A stretch of 10,936 nt of DNA from NCBI GenBank assembly GCA_002862265.1, contig PKCQ01000262.1:1-10936 (forward strand), read 5' to 3'. Position 1 is the first letter of the stretch, and each line of letters opens with the position of its first letter. The position numbers and the translations under genes were made by a program. The notes beneath the pieces are model-generated. The model was not told the origin of the DNA. It worked only from the letters and a program-made list of their open reading frames with translations, and did not search any database. The stretch comes from Planctomycetaceae bacterium (GTDB lineage Bacteria; Planctomycetota; Planctomycetia; Pirellulales; Pirellulaceae). Of the stretch, positions 1-7,509 are shown one piece after another.

Positions 1-1259
1 GAGATGTCGCCAGCAAACGATTCAGCACCTTGCACAGGCAAGGAACTGGGCGCTGGTGGACCGGCCTGTCCTCCCGCAGTGTCACGCTCGAAAGCATTCG
101 CAAACTGCCCAACGGTCGCTTGTGGGACCATCCATTGATCGCTCCTGCGAGGAACATTGGGCGATGTGAGCCGAGGCTGATTATTTTGCTGCGGCTGTGA
201 GCGAGTCATCATATTCGGCGAAGACGCGTTTGCTGAAGTCCGGTTCGTGCGGCTAGCGACTGCAGAAGGTTGCATCGCAGTCCTACTTTCCTGCTGTCGC
301 TGCCTTGGCACAGGAACTTGTGATGTCCGATTGCTCGCCGATTGGCTCAGAGATTTTTGTAGTCGGGAAGAACTCTGAGTACGCGGAGAAGACAGCTCTC
401 GCCATTCATTGCGAATGAGTGAACTACTGCTAGAAGACGACCGCTGGGACTGTGCGTTCACCTGGGCAGACTGCGTTCTACTCTCGCTTCGCGAACGATT
501 AGCACTGGCACCAGAGGCAGACAACTCGGGTGATGGCTCGCTACGCGGGACTTCCATTTGCTGCGGGTTAATCGTCTGGAGCGAATTCTGCAGCTGGCTA
601 CGTGAAAGAGAAGCAGCCGATTCGCTCGCAGATGGCATCGCCGGTGACGGTCGATTTTGCTCGATCACATGCGGATTAGCCGAACGCTCCACCTTAGGCA
701 CCGGTGACACCAAATTGCTCAACGCTGACTCAGCCAAATTCATCGCCAGCTTCTGCGATTCGACCTGTGTTGCTTCGTGCTGCGTTGGCAGATGCCTCAA
801 ATGATCGGGTCTCGCACCTTTTTGCTTTGTCGAAGTGACGCGATGGTATTGGGGAGCCTGCAAGGACTCGCGTTTCAATGCATGCCGCTCCTTGGCCAAT
901 TTATCCAAGAAGTCGGGCCAGAGTCGCGAAAGGGCGACATTCATCGCCCCAACCAGAAGAAACAAGTGAACAAGCAGACTTAACAAGAACGCCATCTGCA
1001 TCGACTTTTGAATGATGCGACTGACGAGTGTACGCAACAACACACCCAAAGCTAAGAGAGCTATGGGCGTGACGATCCCGTAGGTCCAAGGGTTGTAGAC
1101 AATCCTCTCGTCTCGCATGTCCAAGTAACGAAAGGACACGACCAATACGCATGCGCCAAGGATAATCAACACCAAGTTCAGCGGCCAAAACGCAAACTCA
1201 TCCTCGAAGGAATCATAGTTATCCAGCTTGAGTTTCTGCGTTTTATCCAAGCCAGCCAT
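1..1259 (-). CDS. Three-TM membrane protein with TonB/TolA-like SxxxH motif and long disordered tail (partial, C-terminus off the left edge)
   Basis: The frame is open from an ATG at 1259 to base 1 (419 residues, no stop), so the C-terminus is missing. The start lies 2 bases after the exbD stop, which suggests translational coupling. Three hydrophobic segments sit at about residues 26-43, 59-79 and 87-110. The loop between the second and third is basic (Arg76, Arg81, Lys85), which predicts N-terminus inside and the long C-terminal part in the periplasm. The third segment contains Ser94-Leu-Leu-Val-His98, matching the SxxxH signature of the TonB and TolA transmembrane helix. From about residue 135 the sequence is low-complexity, rich in Ser, Gln, Arg, Pro and Asn, with seven serines at 274-280. 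No folded domain is visible in the part present. I infer an ExbB/ExbD-energised transducer. The missing C-terminus could show a different role, such as a large scaffold. Confidence 0.8.
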   Translation of the reverse strand, partial: MAGLDKTQKLKLDNYDSFEDEFAFWPLNLVLIILGACVLVVSFRYLDMRDERIVYNPWTYGIVTPIALLALGVLLRTLVSRIIQKSMQMAFLLSLLVHLFLLVGAMNVALSRLWPDFLDKLAKERHALKRESLQAPQYHRVTSTKQKGARPDHLRHLPTQHEATQVESQKLAMNLAESALSNLVSPVPKVERSANPHVIEQNRPSPAMPSASESAASLSRSQLQNSLQTINPQQMEVPRSEPSPELSASGASANRSRSESRTQSAQVNAQSQRSSSSSSSLIRNEWRELSSPRTQSSSRLQKSLSQSASNRTSQVPVPRQRQQESRTAMQPSAVASRTNRTSANASSPNMMTRSQPQQNNQPRLTSPNVPRRSDQWMVPQATVGQFANAFERDTAGGQAGPPAPSSLPVQGAESFAGDI

Positions 1260-1261
1260 CA

Positions 1262-1678
1262 CTAGCCTTCCTCTTCTGCCGTCGAAGCTGAATATGCCGC
1301 ACCGTATTTGTTGCAGATGTCGATCACATCGAACAAATACTGGGTCTCAACACGTTGATGCGTCCGAATCGTCACTGATTGGCCAATAGGATTGTTCACC
1401 ATCGACTGCCGCATCACATCCTCCAACTCGCTTTCGCTCAGGAATTCACCGTTTACGAAAAAGGAGCCGTCTTGATCAATATTGACGATCAACTCTTGCG
1501 GCTCGACTGTCATGGGTTGAGCGTTGGCCGCTGAAGGAATGGGAATATCCAACTCTTGATCCTCTCGACTAAGCCGCGTCGCGACCAAGAAGAAAATCAG
1601 CAGCAAAAACACGACGTCGATGAGAGGTGTCATACTTAACACCCCCAGGACTCGCCCTCGATTTACTTTGACTGCCAT
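1262..1678 (-). CDS. exbD: ExbD/TolR-family biopolymer transport protein
   Basis: A protein of 138 residues, the usual size for ExbD/TolR. A short basic cytoplasmic N-terminus (MAVKVNRGR) leads into one transmembrane helix at about residues 19-35 containing the family signature MTPLIDVVFLLL. Asp21 in it corresponds to the proton-path aspartate essential in ExbD and TolR. The rest is a periplasmic domain with the expected ending of the family. Family knowledge: ExbD works with ExbB as a stator that converts proton-motive force into movement of a TonB or TolA-like partner. The gene follows exbB by 57 bases and precedes the TM protein by 2. I chose the ATG at 1678 because related proteins begin just before the basic segment. 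A TTG at 1690 would add four residues (MSES) and cannot be excluded. Neither start has a strong Shine-Dalgarno. Confidence 0.93.
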   Translation of the reverse strand: MAVKVNRGRVLGVLSMTPLIDVVFLLLIFFLVATRLSREDQELDIPIPSAANAQPMTVEPQELIVNIDQDGSFFVNGEFLSESELEDVMRQSMVNNPIGQSVTIRTHQRVETQYLFDVIDICNKYGAAYSASTAEEEG

Positions 1679-1735
1679 ACTCTCACTCAACTTACTTCAT
1701 TACCAGAGCAGAACTCCGCTAGCAGGACCAACCAC

Positions 1736-2740
1736 TTAGGCTTTACCGGCAGGCGGCCGGACTGGTGGCGGGCTAGGAGCACTCGACTCTGGCTCATTCT
1801 TGTGACGCCCTTTCAAATCGGGCTGTAATCTACGAGCAAGTCCTCGGGAAGTAAGGTCATAGCGGATCTTACCTTCGAAGGATTCGAATCGAGGACTGAG
1901 CTTCCGAAAGTCGTTTTCAATTTTCGCCAGCATCCGAGTGATCTTGCCTTCAAAGTAGTGCGCGAAGATCGCAGCTGGAATGGCCACGGCTAACCCTCCA
2001 AGCGTCGTCACCAGGGCGAGGTAAATTCCCTCGGCCAATTGTTCCGCCTTGTTGCCGCTCGCCCCAATCGTTGTCGTGTTGTAGAAAGCTATAATCATTC
2101 CCCAGACTGTACCCAGCAAACCAATTAGCGGAGTAATGGCGGCAGCTAAGGTCAACCATCGCACATTGCCATAGAGAGCTTCGGATTCACGCTGCGCCCC
2201 TTCACTAATCGCGGCATCGATCTCAGGAATCGGACGACCAATTCGCTGCAATACGTCTTCCATCACTCTTGATGCCGCGGAAGGATTCGCCTGCGCCACT
2301 TCGAAAAAACTTTGCGGTGTCCCTGCCGCTGTATCATCGACTCCCGCAAGGACCTCTCGTCGAATGGACCCGGGATAGATCTTTGCGATACGCAAGCCAA
2401 TGCCACGTTCGATCGTAACCGTCACCACAAGCAGACTCATCAAGGCGATCGGAACCATGAGAGCGCCACCGCGAATCAGTAGGTCACTCAGGTTGATGCT
2501 AGCTGGCTGGCCCTCAGTTTCTTCTTCAGGAGTGTTAGCCGCCCGATTTCGCGCTGCTTCCTCTGCCAATCCCTGAAGTTCTTCGTTGCTGATACCGCTC
2601 TGCGGATCCTGCGCAGAGGCTGAGGAGCGAAGTGGTCCCCAGGATAGCAACGCGATCCAGCAAACGAACAAGCCTACACAGATAGTATTTCGCAAAACAA
2701 ACTCCCGAGCCCCGCCAGAGGATCTTTCCTCGTGAACCAA
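1736..2740 (-). CDS. exbB: ExbB/TolQ/MotA-family proton channel protein with N-terminal signal sequence
   Basis: A protein of 334 residues, longer than classic ExbB (about 240). Residues 17-44 resemble a signal peptide ending SASAQ, followed by an acidic periplasmic stretch (about 45-85). Transmembrane helices lie at about 92-112, 193-220 and 236-262. The MotA/TolQ/ExbB core covers about 150-275, including GLLGTVWGMIIAF and ALVTTLGGLAVAIPAAI. The C-terminal tail is charged and then proline-rich (PSPPPVRPP). It would form the inner-membrane stator with the ExbD encoded next. The start is a TTG at 2740, the first possible start after an in-frame TGA; GGTGAGGG lies about 9 bases upstream. A second TTG at residue 16 is preceded by CGGGAG and would still leave a hydrophobic N-terminal segment. 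An extra N-terminal signal and periplasmic region is common in TPR-associated ExbB proteins of non-proteobacteria (recalled, not checked). Confidence 0.92.
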   Translation of the reverse strand: MVHEERSSGGAREFVLRNTICVGLFVCWIALLSWGPLRSSASAQDPQSGISNEELQGLAEEAARNRAANTPEEETEGQPASINLSDLLIRGGALMVPIALMSLLVVTVTIERGIGLRIAKIYPGSIRREVLAGVDDTAAGTPQSFFEVAQANPSAASRVMEDVLQRIGRPIPEIDAAISEGAQRESEALYGNVRWLTLAAAITPLIGLLGTVWGMIIAFYNTTTIGASGNKAEQLAEGIYLALVTTLGGLAVAIPAAIFAHYFEGKITRMLAKIENDFRKLSPRFESFEGKIRYDLTSRGLARRLQPDLKGRHKNEPESSAPSPPPVRPPAGKA

Positions 2741-2755
2741 ATCAAACAGCCCTCA

Positions 2756-2779
2756 CCAAACTCGAACTAACGAGTTTGG
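2756..2779 (-). other. Perfect 9-bp inverted repeat between the TPR gene and exbB
   Basis: The arms CCAAACTCG and CGAGTTTGG flank a 6-base loop in the 64-base gap between the TPR stop and the exbB start. On the minus strand the hairpin ends right at the candidate exbB Shine-Dalgarno (its last GG begins GGTGAGGG). No U-tract follows, so a simple intrinsic terminator is unlikely. It may be an RNA-processing or stability element, a partial attenuator, or a structure affecting exbB initiation. Confidence 0.4.
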
Positions 2780-2804
2780 CGACAACGAACCAAGCCGAGT
2801 TTAT

Positions 2805-5800
2805 CTAACGCAACTTCAGCTTCTTTAGATCACCCAAACGCGTCTTGGCCCGGGTTGCTAGATCATGCCCAGAATGTTTCTCGACGATAAAGGAATAGAA
2901 CTCCTCAGCCGTTCCAATAACTTTCTTTCTAGCATCGCCAGACAAAGAATCAATCAAAATCTCGCTGCAGCGTGCCGCCTCGAAAGCACTCTTCACCTGC
3001 CAATTCTTGATCTTGCCAGAAGCTCGATCTCCGCCAAAGCCAAACATGACTCGCTGAAACTCTGGAATCGCCTTCGCGTAATCCCGTTTACTGAAGTAAA
3101 TCTCACCCATCATGAAGCGAGCCCGCGCTCCAACTTCGGTACGATAGTTATCCGCCACATTCTCATACAACTCCAGAGCAACATCGGTTTGATTTTGCTG
3201 CTGCTTGCAATATGCTAACTCGTAGAGTGCGGTAGGTAAGTAGCTAGACTTTGGAAATCGCTGGACAACAACGGTGAGCCAGCGTTCGCATTCCGGCCAT
3301 CGCTTGGCTTGTCGAAGGCATTGGCCGCCATGTAAGTAGATCAACTCACGCACCTGAGCACTCGCCTCGCTCTTGCGTCCAGCACTCTCTAGTTTCTCAC
3401 GTGCATCGCGATACCCTGGCAACGCCTCTTTGAGCTTATCCTGCTTGAAAAGACATTCAGCACTCATGAACAAAGCATCGACGCTTAGACTTCCGCCAGA
3501 ATAGGCCTTTGCCTGCTGGGCGAAACACTTTTGAGCTCGGTCATAATCTCCTTGCTGGAAGTAACTCCAACCCAACTTGTAAAGCGCCTTTTCCTGGAGC
3601 TGCTTATCTCCAGTACTATCGATAACACCCGAGTACACTCTGGCCGCCTCAGCATACTTCTTCTGGTCGTACAAACGCTGGCCAGTCATATACGAAGCTT
3701 CACCAGCGAATTCACCGTCTGGATAATCCTTAGCAAGCTTGGCAAAATACTGGACCGCGGAACCAGCGTCTCCAGCATCTTGGAAATTCCACGCGAGTTC
3801 GTAAAGCACCTTCTCGGCAGATGGGTAATCCGGCACTTCTTTCAACAAGGTCGTCAAATAGCGATTTGCCTGCTTGAACTTCTTCTTGTCCGTGTAGGCC
3901 AAGCCGATTTCGTATAAACCGTTGCCAAGCGATACACCTTTCGGCGACGAATCCAGAAACCCCTGCAGCTCGTTGATTGCCTGATCAACACGTCCAAGCT
4001 TGCGAAGGCAGATCCCCTTGGCCAACTGCGTTTCCTTCGAGAGAGCCTCATCGTCCAAGAGTGGCAATGCATTCTCAAGTTGCTTGAGGGCACTTGCATA
4101 ATCATCCTGCTGCATCAGACACCAGGCGATTCCATATTGCGCAAAGCTGTGATACTGCTTCCCAGCTTCATTCTGCAGAATGGCTTCATACTGCTTCACC
4201 GCAGCGTCATAGCTCCCCGCCGCTGCAGACACTTGCCCAAGTCTATATTGAGCTTGCGGTTTTAATCGACTCTGAGGATGGGACTTCAGCAGCTCTTGCA
4301 ACGAACGACTCGAAGCTTCCTCCTCACCAACTCGCTGCTGGGCTTCGGCCATCAGCAGCAGCACCTCATCGGCGGACACCCAACGCTCGCTCGCCTTGCG
4401 GCTCGCCTGGAGCTGTGTAATCGCATCTCGATACTGCTCTTCGTAGTGCAGCGAAGCACCCAGAATGAACAGAGCCTCAGCCTTCTGGTTGGCCTCAGCA
4501 AAGCGATTCAGCGACTGACGAATCAACGAAATCGCTCCTTGATATTTGCCGTCCAAGTACTGGGCCATGGCCTGTCGCATCGCCCATAACGCGGCCGATT
4601 CATTTTCCGGGTCGGCTCGAAGCAGTTGATCGTAGGCAGTGGCAGCTGATACATACTCACCCTCTTGCAGCAGAGTTTCGGCGGCAACATAAGCGACATC
4701 ATTTCGTAAAGTATCTTGCGGGAAACGCTGCAAGAACCATTGAGACCACTCGCGAGCCTTCTCAAAGTCACGCATCTGCAGTGCTGCGAAAGCAGCGTTG
4801 TAAGCTGCGCGAGCGGCAAGAGGATCCTCGGAGTGATTCTTAGCGATTAGCTCGTAGGCAGCCCGTGCTTTTCCCACATCTTCCGGCGAGTTGTACAGAG
4901 CATCTGCATAGTCCATCTTCAAAATCACGCTGCCACCAGCCCAAGTCAGTGCCTCCTCGACGACTCGCTTTGCATCCGCAAACCTATTTTGCTGATTCAG
5001 CGTAATCGCCAGCCAATGTACGGCGTCTTCTGCGATGGCATCCTTAACACCAATCGCTTTGCGAAACTGCTCCTCGGCCTCCTTGTATTCGCCTTCGCGA
5101 TACAGGAATTTACCGACGGAAATCGCCGCCGTTGGTGCATGGGGCGACTTGGGGAATCGCATCAACAAGTCCATGTACTTTTGTTTCGCTTCCGCAGTCT
5201 TCCCTTGTTTTGAGTAGGCGTAGCCAAGACGCAACAGGGTGTAATCAGCCAACTCGCCCTGCCCAGCTATCTTACCTAGCAACGCCACGGCTTCATCTGT
5301 TTGCCCGGAAGCCAGCATCAAATCTGCTTGCCGCACACTGACTTCGCCAGCCAGCCGATGATCAGGATACTCATTTAGAAACGCTTGGAAGTTCGCGAGA
5401 GCGCTACGAGCATCTTTTTGCTCTTCGTAGGCTACCGCCAAGGCGTACTGGGCATCAGCTCGCAAAGGTGACTTGCGATACTTGCGGTCTTCCAACAAAC
5501 GGCGATAGAATCCGATTGCATTCCCAGGGTTACCAAGCGTGTACTCGATCTCACCAAGATAAAAGAACGACTGATCCAAGAAATTGCTACGAGGATAGTC
5601 CTTGGAGAATGCTTCTAAGGTCTGCTTGGCTTGTGCAAACCCGCGTTTTTGGGTGGCAGACTCGGACTGTTCTGAGCGTGCCAAAGTGAACTGGCACCAG
5701 CCCAAATTGACCAATGTTTCCTCGCGTACGTCTAGCTTGCGATCTTTCAATGCCGCTTGAAATGCTTGCACTGCCTTCGCGTAAGCTTGCGATTGGATGT

Positions 5801-6035
5801 AGGAAACCCCTAAGTAGTGCGAAGCTTTCGAAGCCAAGGGATCACTAGGATAGCGTTCTAGCAGCTTCTGCCACTCTTCGATCGCTAGCTCAAAGGCTCC
5901 ATTGTTCTGATAACTGGCAGCATCCGCAAAAATTGCCAGCGCCTTGGAATCCGACTTGGACTCTTGCGCCAGCGAGGTGCTGCTGAAAACGCACAAACAA
6001 ATGCATACAACGCAATAAACAAGCCTCTTAGACAT
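2805..6035 (-). CDS. Large exported tetratricopeptide-repeat protein (CpoB/YbgF-like partner of ExbB-ExbD)
   Basis: A protein of 1076 residues. Residues 1-23 form a signal peptide with a Cys-rich hydrophobic core (four Cys) and probable cleavage after SLAQ. There is no lipobox, so it should be soluble in the periplasm or peripherally bound. The rest is almost entirely tetratricopeptide repeats: I count about 26 from residue 35 to about 1060, with recurring patterns such as YLGxxY, EAxxxFxxxLxxYP and FPKSP. Many units are of the TPR_6 type found in CpoB/YbgF and BamD. It is the first gene of the operon leading into exbB, exbD and the SxxxH membrane protein, which recalls tolQ-tolR-tolA with cpoB although the gene order differs. 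Its role as scaffold or envelope coordinator is inferred from context; the sequence itself shows only protein-protein interaction repeats. The ATG at 6035 has a strong Shine-Dalgarno. Confidence 0.92.
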   Translation of the reverse strand: MSKRLVYCVVCICLCVFSSTSLAQESKSDSKALAIFADAASYQNNGAFELAIEEWQKLLERYPSDPLASKASHYLGVSYIQSQAYAKAVQAFQAALKDRKLDVREETLVNLGWCQFTLARSEQSESATQKRGFAQAKQTLEAFSKDYPRSNFLDQSFFYLGEIEYTLGNPGNAIGFYRRLLEDRKYRKSPLRADAQYALAVAYEEQKDARSALANFQAFLNEYPDHRLAGEVSVRQADLMLASGQTDEAVALLGKIAGQGELADYTLLRLGYAYSKQGKTAEAKQKYMDLLMRFPKSPHAPTAAISVGKFLYREGEYKEAEEQFRKAIGVKDAIAEDAVHWLAITLNQQNRFADAKRVVEEALTWAGGSVILKMDYADALYNSPEDVGKARAAYELIAKNHSEDPLAARAAYNAAFAALQMRDFEKAREWSQWFLQRFPQDTLRNDVAYVAAETLLQEGEYVSAATAYDQLLRADPENESAALWAMRQAMAQYLDGKYQGAISLIRQSLNRFAEANQKAEALFILGASLHYEEQYRDAITQLQASRKASERWVSADEVLLLMAEAQQRVGEEEASSRSLQELLKSHPQSRLKPQAQYRLGQVSAAAGSYDAAVKQYEAILQNEAGKQYHSFAQYGIAWCLMQQDDYASALKQLENALPLLDDEALSKETQLAKGICLRKLGRVDQAINELQGFLDSSPKGVSLGNGLYEIGLAYTDKKKFKQANRYLTTLLKEVPDYPSAEKVLYELAWNFQDAGDAGSAVQYFAKLAKDYPDGEFAGEASYMTGQRLYDQKKYAEAARVYSGVIDSTGDKQLQEKALYKLGWSYFQQGDYDRAQKCFAQQAKAYSGGSLSVDALFMSAECLFKQDKLKEALPGYRDAREKLESAGRKSEASAQVRELIYLHGGQCLRQAKRWPECERWLTVVVQRFPKSSYLPTALYELAYCKQQQNQTDVALELYENVADNYRTEVGARARFMMGEIYFSKRDYAKAIPEFQRVMFGFGGDRASGKIKNWQVKSAFEAARCSEILIDSLSGDARKKVIGTAEEFYSFIVEKHSGHDLATRAKTRLGDLKKLKLR

Positions 6036-6651
6036 CCACTCTCCCTCAACTCATGGCTGTTTCGCAAGCTACTCGTATGTTCGCGTACGCAGCACCTTGC
6101 GGGTTTTGCTTTTCCAACTTGTCGGTCGTAGCGGGCGGTCTAACGAAAAGACGTTCCTTGTAATAAGCAAGAAAAAGCGATTTCGGTTCAGTGTACCGCT
6201 TCCGCCGTTTGGCGGGAAGAATTCGGGACTTTCTGCGGTCCTGCGCACACCCCAATCGTCATGGAATACCTGACCAAACCAGTTTGACATCGTATACATA
6301 CAGGCCTCTGGAAGACTACTCGTATCACCCCTCGAAGTCTTTCCCAACATCTAACTCGCCTTTCCAAGTCCACGGCTTCAGAGGTCGATGCTTCTGCAAT
6401 TCGAAGATGGCAAATAGCACGTGCATACGCGTTGTGAAACAGAAGCCCCACTGGGTTCACAGCCAACAAACGATCGCCTGATCGCGGAGAGGAGTGCTTT
6501 CGGCAATTTTATTGCTCTTTTTTGTTTTTGTTGCCAAGTATCCGGCAGTCCCTGGCGGTCAGACACTCGCCTGGGAGCCTAAGAATTGACACACCAGTTT
6601 TTTTGGTGGTTAAGCTTGGGATGGGACAGTACAAGCAAAACAAAGAATGCC
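6036..6651. other. Divergent intergenic region between the TPR operon and the protease gene
   Basis: About 616 bases without a convincing gene. Open frames exist on both strands but have unlikely composition and no ribosome site. The region must hold the promoters of both flanking units. I see no strong -35/-10 pair: a TTGACA at 6586-6591 is followed only by a poor -10 (GTTAAG or TTAAGC). A hairpin-like CTTCCGCC/GGCGGGAAG with a 4-base loop and one bulge lies at 6199-6219. A T-rich tract is present at about 6517-6532. Confidence 0.5.
6039..6047 (-). promoter_or_regulatory. Ribosome binding site of the TPR gene
   Basis: The minus strand reads GAGGGAGAG, with its GGAG core ending 5 bases before the ATG at 6035. 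It is the clearest Shine-Dalgarno in the minus-strand operon and fixes the start of the TPR protein directly ahead of its signal peptide. Confidence 0.6.
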
Positions 6652-7446
6652 ATGCTAAGAATAGCCGTGTCCAAAATACTGACCGCCCTGGCAATTCTGC
6701 CTGCCATTTTCCTCTGGGACCTTCTTGGTAGCTCGCCTACAATCGCACAAGATTTGCTAGACATCATCGAACAAGAAGAGAAGAGCGTCGTTCGAATCGA
6801 GGTCGCTGGAAACGAAGGCGAAAGTCTTGGCAGCGGTTTCATTATTGATGACGCGGGTACGATGATTACGAATTGCCATGTGCTCGCTGGCGTTACCTCT
6901 GCCACTGTTCACTTTCCCAACGGCACGCGAGGAATCGTGCGTGGGACGCTTCTGATCGATCCGAATCGTGACAACGCAGTTACCAAAATAAGCGTTTCGA
7001 GCGCTCCTGCCATCAGCCTAAACACTGGCCTGCCTCGAAAAGGAGAAACCGTCACGGCACTCGGCTCTCCCGTCGGACTACCCTTTACAGCCACCAACGG
7101 AATTGTATCGGCCATTCGGCCTGCGGCTGGAATGGCTCGCGACCTCGGACGCGGCAACATCAAGGCTACTTGGGTGCAAGTCGATGCCGCTATTTCACCC
7201 GGCAATAGCGGCGGACCACTCATCAATCGAAACGGCGAAGTGGTAGCGATGTGCACGCTTGCCTCACAGGGCGTCGCACAAAATCTTAATTTCGGTATCA
7301 GCGCGGAAGATATCCAAGATTCCATCGGCAAGGTATCAAACGCTTCGCTGCAGTCATTGCAAGACGGAATCGCGAAAGTCCGAATGGACTCCTCGAGCGG
7401 TGATGGTGGCCCAGGAAGTGGAGGCGGCCCTGGGCTTGGCGGCTAA
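6652..7446 (+). CDS. Secreted trypsin-like (HtrA-type) serine protease, no PDZ domain; probably the first half of a split gene
   Basis: A protein of 264 residues. The signal peptide is at 1-33 (basic MLRIAVSK, hydrophobic core, probable cleavage after PTIAQ). The trypsin-like fold spans about 40-225 with a complete triad: His76 in TNCHVLAG, Asp107 in DPNRDNAV and Ser186 in SPGNSGGP. NLNFGISAEDI matches the end of the HtrA protease core. No PDZ domain follows; instead the chain ends in a Gly-rich stretch (GDGGPGSGGGPGLGG) at a TAA. The frame stays open after this stop into the next coding region. I chose the ATG at 6652 because it opens a clean signal peptide, though its ribosome site is weak. 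A TTG at 6586, preceded by GGGAG, would add 22 residues. Substrates are unknown; envelope protein processing or quality control is the likely setting. Confidence 0.85.
   Translation: MLRIAVSKILTALAILPAIFLWDLLGSSPTIAQDLLDIIEQEEKSVVRIEVAGNEGESLGSGFIIDDAGTMITNCHVLAGVTSATVHFPNGTRGIVRGTLLIDPNRDNAVTKISVSSAPAISLNTGLPRKGETVTALGSPVGLPFTATNGIVSAIRPAAGMARDLGRGNIKATWVQVDAAISPGNSGGPLINRNGEVVAMCTLASQGVAQNLNFGISAEDIQDSIGKVSNASLQSLQDGIAKVRMDSSSGDGGPGSGGGPGLGG
7444..7446 (+). other. In-frame TAA separating protease and SHD1 halves
   Basis: This is the only stop codon between 6652 and 8257 in this frame. The 21 codons after it (7447-7509) contain no stop and read as a plausible amphipathic helix (PFSAITAYIEEGQAGYREL) that joins smoothly to the helix at 7510. 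Confidence 0.65.
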
Positions 7447-7509
7447 TCGATTCCTTTCTCTGCAATCACAGCCTATATCGAAGAAGGACAAGCCGGTTAC
7501 AGAGAACTG

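Noticed and set aside
409..804. Plus-strand open frame of 131 codons
   Set aside because: It is antisense to the Ser/Gln-rich part of the minus-strand membrane protein, whose frame is open over the full 1-1259; its Cys-rich content is typical of a shadow frame.
6191..6481. Open frame of 96 codons in the divergent intergenic region
   Set aside because: GTG start, no ribosome site, unlikely composition, and it resembles no family; overlapping frames on the other strand are equally open.
6586..6591. TTGACA as a -35 element for the protease gene
   Set aside because: No acceptable -10 lies 16-18 bases downstream, and the same bases could instead form a TTG start; the evidence is too weak to call a promoter.
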